From NCBI GenBank assembly GCA_965277625.1, contig OZ255827.1, forward strand, positions 62,001 to 126,000: DNA of 64,000 nucleotides, read 5' to 3'. The notes under the pieces were generated by a model, which was not told the origin of the DNA, did no database searches, and was given only the letters and a program-made list of their open reading frames with translations. This DNA is from G965195345 sp965277625 (lineage in GTDB: Bacteria > Pseudomonadota > Gammaproteobacteria > CAKMZV01). Of this stretch, positions 20,738 through 32,700 are shown piece by piece. Made by a program: the position numbers and the translations under genes. The first letter of the stretch is position 1. Each line of letters starts with the position of its first letter.

Positions 20738-23700
20738 TTAGTACAGGTAAACTGCGCCTGCATTGCTGCTAACACCCCAAGCGCCCACAGCAAGGGTATT
20801 GCCATTACTGCTTATGCTCACTGAAACTCCAAATCCAGCAGAGCCAGAAGGGTCAGTGGCTTTGATATAGGCTTGTTGAGCCCAAGCACCATTAGCAAAT
20901 TCAAACACATAGGTTGCGCCCGCACCATTTCTGCCATTATCATCTACGCCTCCTACACCTGTGGCTGAACCATCCTCACTCCTAGCGCCCACTGCAAGGA
21001 TATTGCCATCTGCACTTAAACTCACAGATTGACCAAAATCATCGCTCTCCCCCGTATTGGAGGCTTTGATGAATGCTTGTTGAGTCCAGGAGTTTGAACT
21101 GAAGCGGAATAGATACACCGCCCCTGAACTAGTAGAGTTATTATTCGGCACCCCATTAACGCCAGTAATTAAGCTTGATTCATTTATTACGCCCACTGCA
21201 AGGGTATTACCATCAGCGCTTAGATTCACTGAACTACCAAATTCATCGCTCTCATCTGAATTTGAGGCTTTGATGTATGCTTGTTGAGTCCAGGAGTTTG
21301 AACTGAAGCGGAATACATAAACCGCCCCTGTATCAGTAGAATTATTATTCTGTACCCCATCAACACGCGTTGATGAACCATCCTCTAAACGTGCTCCTAC
21401 TGCAAGGGTATTACCATCAGCACTTAAACTCACAGATTGACCCAATTGATCATCTTGCCCCGTATTGGATACTTTGATGTACGCTTGTTGAGTCCAGGAG
21501 TTTGAACTGAAGCGGAATACATACACCGCCCCTGTATCAGTAGAACGATTATTCTGCAACCCATTAACACTAGTCGATGAGCCATCCTCACCAGTCGCCC
21601 CTACTGCTAGGGTGTTGCCATCATCGCTTATATCAATTGAACCACCAAATAGATCGCTATCCCCTGAATTGGATGCTTTGATGTATGCTTGTTGAGTCCA
21701 GGAGTTTGAACTGAAGCGGAATACATACACCGCGCCAGCATTAGTAGCGTTATTATTCTGTATTCCATTAACACCAGTACTTGTGCTATCTTCATTAATC
21801 GCCCCCACTGCAAGGGTATTACCATCATCGCTCAAGCTCACAGAAATGCCAAATTCATCATTTTCACCTGTATTTGAGGCTTTGATGTACGCTTGTTGAG
21901 ACCACGAACCACCAATGCGACGGAATAAATAAACCGCGCCTGTATTAGAAACAGTATTATCATTTTGTACCCTATTAACACCTGTCAATGAGCTATCTTC
22001 ATTAGTTGCCCCTACAGCTAATGTATTGCCATCGCCGCTCAAGCTCACAAACCCGCCAAATGAATCATTTGCATCAGCATTACTCGCTTGCAAACGACCA
22101 ATCATGCTGTTTAGTTGCGCATTGGTCAAGGAGACTGGGTTATGACGGAATGAAGCTCCACAAGATGAAGTTGTATGACAAGTTCCCACTAAATATTGTG
22201 GATTGGTAACATTTGGAATGTAACGGTGTAAGCCAACCAAAGCTTGCGCTGTAGTCGTTCTGATATTGGTGCTATTGGGACTGACGACCACACTCGTAGT
22301 GCTTAAGTCCAGATTACCTGAACCAGAAACAGGAACGCTTAGCAATTGATAATGCGTCGCAGAAGTGATCGCACTCCAAGCAAAATCAAGGGTTTTAATT
22401 CCAGTCGTTACAGTAAGCCTAGGTTCTGGCAGGACCGTAACGATGGTAAAAGTCGATACGTTATTTGTATCGGTTGTTCTGAGTGTCAGCATAACTTGCG
22501 GCGCATTAACGCTGAAATCTAATCGCGTTATGGTCAAACTCGTGGTGGTAATGGCTGTATTAACAACACCCTGACCCGTTGAAACGCTGAAGGATAATGT
22601 GCTGTCCTCCACATCGGAAGCGGATACATTCAGTACAACAGAGCCCGAACCGACAGTGACAACACTTGAACTTACCGTTAATGCAGGCGGGTCATTAACT
22701 GGCGCCACAACCACAACTACTTCGGTAGAAATAGATTGTTCACCAGCCGTCGCTCGAACGGTTAAGGTCGTTGTGCCATTGGCATTCTCTATGGCAGCTA
22801 AGTTGATAGTGACAATCCGAGATGGTGTGGTTGTTGTTACATCCACAAGATGCGTGGTAGAGCTCACCGAAACCGTTATGGTATCTTCATTGTCAATGGC
22901 AAAGGCTACAAATGGTGAGGCCGTAAAGTCCTCTTGTAAGCTGAAACGATTGTTGACCATGAAAAAGACTGGCGCCCTATTGAGTACATTAACAGAGATT
23001 GTCTGAGTAACTATTGTGCCCGAACTGTCAATCGCTCTAACGGTTAATATGGTTTGACCTGAAGCAGCAGGAATCGAATTCAAAAATATGGCATTAGATG
23101 ATGTCGTCACCGTGACCACACCGGGGGTGGACGCAGTAACGGAGAAGGATAAAGTACCATCTTCAATATCACTTGCTGTTGTGTTAATGGTCGTAGTCAT
23201 AACAAATCCACTTGAAGTCGTAATACTGTTAGATGAAACAATTAGAGTCGGTGGGTCATTAACGGCATTCACCGTGACAAGCACTTGGGTAGAAACACTG
23301 GCTTGGCCATCACTCACCGTAATGGTTAAGGTCGTCTGACCACTGACATTGGCAATGCTTACCACTTGGACACCTGCGGATGATGTACTCACACTGACTA
23401 TACCAGACATCGATTGAGCGACACTAAATGTCAAGGTATCGTTCTCTATATCAGAACGATTTACTGTAATTAGTTGAGTCGTATCAAAATCTTCATCTAA
23501 AGTCAATGCCGCCGGTGAAACGCTTAAGCTTGGTGGGTCATTAACGGGTATGACTTCAACCACCACTTGCGTGGTTGTGCTTAGTCTGCCATCACTCAGG
23601 GTGATGGTTAAAGTGGTTTGGCCATTGGCATTTGGAATGTTTACAACCTGAACACCTGTATCAGTAACCATAACAGTGACCACACCAGTAGCTGATTCAG

Positions 23701-26700
23701 CCACGGTTAAAGTCAAGGTCGTGCTATCAATATCCATTCTAGTTGTTCCAATCAAAACCGTTGCAAAATCTTCAGCCAAGGTCAAAGCAGTGGTTGAAAC
23801 AGTTAAGACTGGTGGGTCATTAATGGGTCCGACGTCAATTACCACTTGAGTGGTTGTACTTTGAGCGCCATCACTAAGGGTGATGGTTAAAGTCGTTCTG
23901 CCGTTCGCACCGCTAATGCTACTTACTTCATAACCTAAGGTTGTGGTTGTAACAGTGACCACACCAGTAGTCGATTCAGCCACGGTTAAAGTCAAAGTAT
24001 TACTATCCACATCACTGCTGTTTACTGCGATCACAAAAGTTGCAAAATTTTCACTAAGATTAAATGCAGGGGTTGTAACGCTTAAGCTTGGTGGGTCATT
24101 GACGGGCGCCACGACCACGACTACTTCAGTAGAAACAGATTGTCCACCAGCCGTCGCTTGAATGGTTAAGGTCGTTGTGCCATTGGCATTCTCTATGGCA
24201 GCTAAGTTGATAGAGACAGCACTGCCTGGTGTGGTTGTTGTTACATCCACAAGATGCGTGGTAGAGCTCACCGAAACCGTTATGGTATCTTCATTGTCAA
24301 TGGCAAATGCTACAAATGGTGAGTTCGTAAAGTCCTCTTGTAAGCTGAAACGATTGGTGACTGCGAAAAAGACTGGCGCCCTATTGAGTACATTAACAAA
24401 GATTGTCTGAGTAACTACTGTGCCCGAAGTGTCAACCGCTCTGACGGTTAATATGGTTTGACCTGAAGCAGCAGGAATCGAATTCAAAAATATGGCATTA
24501 GCTGATGTCGTCACTGTGACCACACCTGGGGTGGACGCAGTAACGGAGAAGGATAAAGTACCATCTTCAATATCACTTGCAGTCGTGTTAATGGTCGTAG
24601 TCATAACAAATCCACTTGAAGTCGTAATACTGTTAGATGAGACAATTAGAGTCGGTGGGTCATTAACGGCATTCACTGTGACAAGCACTTGGGTAGAAAC
24701 ACTGGCTTGGCCATCACTCAACGTGATGGTTAAGGTGGTCTGACCACTGACATTGGCATTGCTTACCAATTGGACACCTGCGGATGATGTGCTCACACTG
24801 ACTATACCAGAAATCGATTGAGCGACACTAAATGTCAATGTATCATTCTCTAAATCGGAACGATTTACTGTGATTAGTTGAGTCGTATCAAAATCTTCAG
24901 CCAAAGTCAAGGCAGTGGTAGAGACGCTTAAGCTTGGTGGATCATTAACGGATATGACTTCAACCACCACTTGCGTGGTTGTACTTAGTCTGCCATCACT
25001 CAGGGTGATGGTTAAAGTGGTTTGGCCATTGGCATTTGGAATGTTTACAACCTGAACACCTGTATCAGTAACCATAACAGTGACCACACCAGTAGCTGAT
25101 TCAGCCACGGTTAAAGTCAAGGTCGTGCTATCAATATCCATTCTGGTTGTTCCAATCAAAACCGTTGCAAAATCTTCAGCCAAGGTCAAGGCAGTGGTAG
25201 AGACGGTTAAGACTGGTGGGTCATTAACGGGTCCGACGTCAATCACCACTTGAGTGGTTGTACTTTGATTGCCATCACTAAGGGTGATGGTTAAAGTCGT
25301 TCTGCCGTTTGCACCACTAATGCTACTTACTTCATAACCTAAGGTTGTGGGTGTAACAGTGACCACTCCAGTAGCCGATTCAGCCACGGTTAAAGTCAAG
25401 GTGTTACTATCCACATCACTTCTGTTTACTTGAATTACAAAAGTTGCAAAATTTTCACTAAGATTAAATGCAGAGTTTGTAACACTTAAGACTGGTGGGT
25501 CATTAACGGCTGTGACGTCGATCACCACTTGAGTATTTGTCGTTAGAACGCCATCACTAAGGGTGATGGTTAAAGTCGTTCTGCCACTCATATTCTCTAT
25601 GCTGGATACAGAAACGTCTGTGGTTGTGACTGTGACTGTGACCACCCCAGCAACCGATTCAGCCACGGTTAATGTCAAGCTATTACTATCAATATCCATT
25701 CTGGTTGTTCCAATCAAAACCGCCGCAAAATCTTCAGCCAAGGTTAAGGCAGTGGTAGAGACGGTTAAGCTTGGTGGGTCATTAACGGCTGTAACGTCGA
25801 TCACCACTTCAGTGGTTGTACTTTGGTCGCCATCACTAAGACTAATGGTTAAAGTCGTTCTGCCATTTATATTCTCTATGCTGGATACAGAGACCCCTGA
25901 AGTCGATGTCTGCACTGTGACCACACCCATAGCCGATTCAGCCACGGTTAAAGTCAAGGTCGTACTATCAATATCCATTCTGGTTGTTCCAATCAATACC
26001 GTTGCAAAATCTTCAGCCAAGGTTAAGGCAGTGGTAGAGACGGTTAAGCTTGGTGGATCATTAACGGCTGTGACGTCAATCACCACTTGAGCGATTGAAG
26101 TTAATAGGCTATCACTGAGTGTGATGGTTAAGGTGGTTCTGCCATTCATATTCTCTATGCTTGATACAGAGACTCCTGAGGTCGTTGTCTGCACTGTGAC
26201 CACCCCAGTCGCCGATTCATCCACGGTTAAAGTCAAGGAGTTGCTATCAATATCCATTCTGGTTGTTCCAATCAAAACCGTTGCAAAATCTTCAGCCAAA
26301 GTCAAGGCAGTGGTAGAGACGGTTAAGCTTGGTGGATCATTAACGGCTGTGACTTCAACCACAACTTGAGTGGTTGCATTTAGTCTGCCATCACTCAGGG
26401 TGATGGTTAAAGTGGTTTGGCCATTGGCATTTGGAATGTTTACAACCTGAACGCCTGCGTCTGTGACCGTAGCAGTGATCACACCAGTCGTGGATTCAAC
26501 AACGGTTAAGGTCAAGGTCGTGCTATCAATATCCATTCTGGTTGTTCCAATCAAAACCGTTGCAAAATCTTCAGCCAAGGTTAAGGCAGTGGTAGAGACG
26601 GTTAAGACTGGTGGGTCATTAACAGGTCCGACGTCAACCACCACTTGAGTGGTTGTACTTTGGTCGCCATCACTAAGGGTGATGGTTAAAGTCGTTCTGC

Positions 26701-29700
26701 CGTTCGCACCGCTAATGCTATCTACTACATAACCTAAGGTTGTGGGTGTGACAGTGACCACACCAGTTGCCGATTCAACGACGGTTAAAGTCAAAGTATT
26801 ACTATCCACATCACTTCTGTTTACTACGATCGTAAACGCTGCAAAATCTTCGTTAATTAAAAATACGGGGGTTGTAACACTTAAGACTGGTGGATCATTA
26901 ACAGCCGTGACAGTGACCACCACTTGGGTTGTTATACTCAGTGAACTATCACTGACTGTTAGCGTGAGTGTTGTTTGACCATTGACATCGCGTAGGCTAA
27001 CTATTTGTACACCTGAGGCTGAGGTTGTGACCGTAACTAGACCCGTGCTGGATTCAGCCACAGTAATCGTTAGGGTATCGCCATCCACATCGTTTGCTCT
27101 GGCAATGGTTAGAGTACTCGCAAAATCTTCTGCAACAGTTAAAATTGCAGATGGAACGCTAAAGGTGGGGGCGTCATTTATCGGTGTGACTTCCACTACC
27201 ACTTGAGCCGTTGAACTTAATTGGCTATCACTGAGCGTGATGGTTAAAGTCGTTCTGCCACTCATATGGGCTATGCTGGATAAAGAGACGCCTGAGGACG
27301 ATGTTTGCACTGTGACCACTCCAGTTGTGGATTCAGCCACGGTTAAAGTTAAGGCGTCGCCTTCCACATCACTTCTGGTCGTTGCGATCAATAGGGTGCC
27401 AAAATCTTCATTTAAAGTCAATGCGTTGGTTGAAACAGTTAAGACTGGTGGGTCATTAATGGGTGTGACGTCAACCACCACTTGAGCCATTGAAGTTAAA
27501 TCATTATCACTGAGGGTGATGGTTAAAGTCGTTCTGCCATTTATATTCTCTATGCGGGTTACAGATACTCCTGCGTCTGTGACCGTGACCGTGACAACGC
27601 CAGTAGCTGATTCAGAAACGGTTAAGGTCAAGCTAGTGCTGTCAATATCGGTTCTGGTTGTGGCGATCAACACCGTTGCAAAATCTTCATCTAAGGTCAA
27701 GGCAGTGGTAGAGACGGTTAAGCTTGGTGGGTCATTAACGGGTGTGACATTGACCACCACTTGAGCGGTTGAACTCACAATATTACCATCACTGACGCTG
27801 ATAGAAAGCGTTGTGACACCATTCACATCCCCTAAGCTTGATATACTAACATCTGAGGCTGTGATGGTCACTCTGATAACCCCTGGGGTCGATTCAATCA
27901 CTCTAAATGTCAGAGGGTTACCATCCACATCACTTGCTGTGGCGACCGAAACACCACCCACAAATTCTTCTGCTCTAGTTACTGTTGCATTTGGAATGGT
28001 TAGGGTTGGTGGGTCATTAACTTCTGTTACGGTCACCACCACTTGGGCAGTTGAACTCAATAAGCCGTCACTAACCGTAATGGTTAGAGTGGTTTGACCA
28101 TTCGCATTCAAGACGCTCGATACAGCGACGCCAGCAGCTGAAGTGCTCACTGTGACCAACCCTGTGGTCGATTCAACCACGCTAAATATTGGCGTGTCAC
28201 CATCGATGTCAGCGGCTGTGGCAATCGTACTGTTCACTGAAAAATCCTCGGCCACAACCAAATTGGCGTTGGGGATGTTTAAGGTCGGCGTGTCATTAAC
28301 GGACGTGATCACCACAACAATCTCAGTAGAAGTTGTTCTTCCGCCAGCAGATGTTGCTTGGACAGTCAAAGTTGATATGCCACTGACATTATTAATCGCT
28401 GTCAAGGTGATGGTGTTGGTGATTGTGCTTATACCATTGAGGGGGGGCGATACGACCACAGCCACAAGTGATGAGGTGCTGACCGAAAGCGCAATAGATC
28501 CGCCATTAGAGTCTGTGGCTGTGGTTTGGATGACCACAGAAGAGCCAAAGTCTTCTTGAACATCAATACGGCTAGTAGAAACCGTTAGCGTGGGTGTGGT
28601 CGCATCCAACACATTAACAGCGATGGTTTGCATGGCTGACAATCCAGCACTGTCGGTTGTACGAACCACGATGCTCGTTTGACCAGTAGAGCCCGCAACA
28701 GCGCTCAAAATAATGGCATTGGTTGATGTGCTCACTGTAACCACACCAGTATTAGAATTTACCACTGAAAAAGATAGGGTGCTATCTTCAACGTCACTTG
28801 CTGTGGTGTTAATCGTGATGGTTGTAAAATCAACAACGGCTGTAATGTTGTTGTTTGAAACAGTTATGGTGGGTGTGTCATTGACTGATGTCACTGTGAC
28901 CACTACTTGGGCGGTCGTATCAGCAGCGCCATCATTAACCCTAATGGTCAAAGTGGTTTGACCACTGGCATTGAGGATGCTCGCTACTTGAACACCTGAG
29001 GTAGAGGTCATTACTGTGATCACACCAGTGGTGGATTCAGCCACAGTTATTGTTAGGGGGTTGTTTTCCAAATCCGTGGCTGTGGCAATCGTAACCGTCG
29101 TTGCAAAATCCTCGTCCACCACAACATTGGTGGTTGGGATGTTTAGGCTTGGCGCATCATTGACCGCATTAACTATTACAGCGACTTGGGTTGTCGTATC
29201 AACCCTGCCATCATTGACCGTAAAGGTTATAGTGGTTTGACCATTGACATTGAGGATGCTCGCTACTTGAACACCGGCGGCTGTGGTCGTTACTGTGACA
29301 ACTCCAGTGGCGGATTCAGCCACAGTTAAAGTCAAAGTATCACCATCAACATCGCTTCTGGTTACTGTGATTACTTCAGTTGTTGCAAAATCTTCATTAA
29401 GTGTTAAGGCATTCGGTGAAACGCTTAAGGTCGGTGGGTCATTCACAGGTGTGACGGTTACGGACACTTGGGTTGAAGTACTGGTTGTGCCATCACTGAG
29501 ACTAATGGTGAGGATTGTGGCACCATTGGCATTGTTAATGGCGGCTACTTGAACACCTGAGACAGTGGTCGTGACAGAGACCACACCAGTGGTGGATTCA
29601 GACACAGTTAAAGTCAGGGTATCATTGTCTATATCTCTTCTTGTTGCACTAATCACAACCGCTGTTGAAAAATCTTCAGTCAAGGTCAAGGCGCTGGTTG

Positions 29701-32700
29701 AAACGCTTAACTCTGGCGGGTCATTCACAGGGGTGACATCGACCACCACTTCAGTGGTTGAACTTAATGTGCCATCACTGACACTAATGTTCAAAGTGGT
29801 CCGACCATTCATTTCGGCAATGGCTGCAACAGAAACACCTGAAGCTGAGGTGGTGATAGTGACAACTCCTGCGTTTGATTCAGTGACAGCCACTGTCAAG
29901 ACATTGCCCCGATCCACATCAGAGAATGTCGCCACTAAGCGGGCAGGATCAAAATCTTCTAATACAGTTAAAATGGGACTAAAGACTGTTATGGTCGGTG
30001 TATCATTCACAGCTGCAACCACAACCACAATCTCAGTAGAATTGGTTTGCCCGCCATCATCGGTGGCGCGGAAGGTCAGGGTCGCTGTGCCATTAAGATT
30101 CGCAATGGCTGTTAAGGTAATGGTGCTCAAGTCGTTGGTTCGGGTGGATATGGCAACATTAACAAGACGCATTGATGGGGTCACTGTTAAGGTTAAGGTC
30201 GCACTGTCAGAATCACTCGCAGTGGTTCTGATGGCCACAGAGCCAAAATCTTCTTGCACATTGATGCGGTTGTTCGAAACCATCAGCACGGGTGCAGCAC
30301 CATCCGTGACGGTCACATTGACAACAATGGTTTGAGTGACGATTGTTCCCGAACTGTCAACCACGCTAACGGTTAAGGTGGTTATGCCTGAAGCACCAGC
30401 AATGGTGTTAAGCACAATGGCATTCGCTGATGTGGTTATTCTAACCACCCCAGGGGTGGATTCGGTCACTGTGAAAGCTATATTGGCATCTTCTACATCA
30501 CTTGCTATGGTGTTAATGGTGATGGGCGTAAAACCACCCAAAGTAGAGAGGTTGTTGGTTGAGACGCTTAGGGTTGGCGTGTCATTAACCGCCGCCACTG
30601 AAACTGCTACTTGGACTGAAGTAATGGTTGTACCATCACTAAGGCTAAGGGTTAGAGTGGTTTGACCATAGGCATTGGCTAAGTTCGAAACTTGAACACC
30701 TGAGGCAGTAGTCGTTACAGTGACCACACCAAAGATGGATTCAGACACGGTTAAAGTTAAGGTGTCACCTTCCACATCGCTTCTGGTGGTTGCAATCAAT
30801 ACAGCCGTTGTAAAATCTTCAATCAAAGATAAAGTGGTGGTTGAAACAATTAATTCTGGCGCGTCATTGACTGCAGTCACTGTGACCACCACTTGAGCGG
30901 TTGTATCGCTTGTACCATCGTTAACCGTAATGGTTAAGGTGGTTTGACCATTGACATTGAGGATGCTCGCTACTTGAACATTGGAGGCAGCAGTCGTTAC
31001 AGTGACCACACCAGTGGTGGATTCAGCAACGCTTATTGTCAGGGTGTTGTTTTCCACATCTGTGGCTGTGGCAATCACAACCGCAGTTGCAAAATCTTCG
31101 TCCACAACAACATTAGCGCTTGGGATGTTTAGGCTTGGCGCGTCATTCACAGGTGTAATGTCCACCACTACTTGAGCCGTTGAGCTTAAGTCGCCATCAC
31201 TGATGGTAATGGATAAGGTGGTTTGACCATTGACATTTAGGATGCTGGATACAGAAACACTGGAGGCAGAAGTCGTTACAGTGACCACACCAGTGGTGGA
31301 TTCCACCACAGTAATAATCAAGGAATTACTGTCCACATCAGCAAATGTCGCCACAGAGCGCTCACCATCAAAATCTTCTAATACAGTTAAAGTGGAGGTT
31401 GGGACTGTTATTGTTGGCGTATCATTGACCGCCGCGATCACCACCACAATATTCACTTCAGTTGATTGCCCACCAACATCTGCCGCAATAACGGTCAGAG
31501 TCGCTGTGCCATTGGCATTGCCCACCGCTGTCAAGGTGATTCTATTGGTTATGGTATTGGTGCTGAGGATTGATGTGGAAATAACCGCATTCACAATACC
31601 ACTTAATGGGCTCACTGAAATCGTTAGGGTATCACCGTCAGCATCTGTGGCAGTGGTTCTAATGACCACAGAGTCAAAGTCTTCTTGTTCGCTGATAAGC
31701 GTCGATGAAAGAGACAAGACTGGAGTAGCTGTACTGGTCGTAATGATGACATCAACAGCGATTGTTTGAACCACTGAGCTGCCAGAACTGTCAACCACTG
31801 TGATGGTTAAAGTGGTTTGACCGGAAACATTCGGAATGTTACTCAGAACAATGGCATCGGCAGATGTGCCCACTCTGACCACACCTGTGGTGGACTCAGC
31901 CGCGGTGAAAGTTAAATTGGTATCTTCTACATCACTTGCTGTGACGTTAATGGTGATTGGCGAAAAGCCACCCACAGTTGAAATGCTATTGCTTGAGACG
32001 GCTAAGGTTGGTGGATCATTTACAGCATTCACTGTCACAGTCACTTCAGTTGTGGCACTGAGCGCGCCATCGGTCGCCCTAATGGTTAGGATGGTGCGCC
32101 CATTGGCATTAGGAATACTCGATATATTAACTTGTGCGGTTGAGTTCGTTACAGTGACCACCCCAGTATTGGATTGACTAACCGTAATTGCTGTGGCATT
32201 GGATATAGAGGCGACTAACTGAGCTGTCGCAAAATCTTCATCAATACTAAGGTTACTACTTGATACTGAAAATGTTGGTGTATCACTGATAGCGTTCACG
32301 GTCACAGTCACTTGAGTTGTAGCACTGAGCAAGCCATTGGTCGCCGTAATAGTTAAGGTGGTGCGCCCATTGGCATCAGGAATACTCGATATATTAACTT
32401 GTGTATTTGAGGTCGTTACAGTGACCACCCCAGTACTGGATTGACTAACCGTAATTGCTGTGGCATTGGATATAGAGGCGACTAACTGAGCTGTCGCAAA
32501 ATCTTCATCAATACTAAAGTTACTGCTTGATACTGTAAAAGTGGGGGTTGATGAAACACTAACAGCGTTCACGGTCACAGTCACTTGAGTTGTAGCACTG
32601 AGCGAGCCATTGGTCGCCGTAATGGTTAAGACGGTGCGCCCAGCGGCATTAGCAATACTCGATACATTAACTTGTGTTAGTGAATTCGTGACAGTGACCA

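Noticed and set aside
22691..27740. CRISPR-like regular repeats
   Set aside because: The repeats are contiguous 279-bp coding units without short direct repeats and unique spacers; there are no cas genes.
16005..32177. Many plus-strand ORFs of 60-256 codons opposite P3 and P4
   Set aside because: They recur with the 279-bp domain period and are shadows of biased codon use in the stalk repeats.
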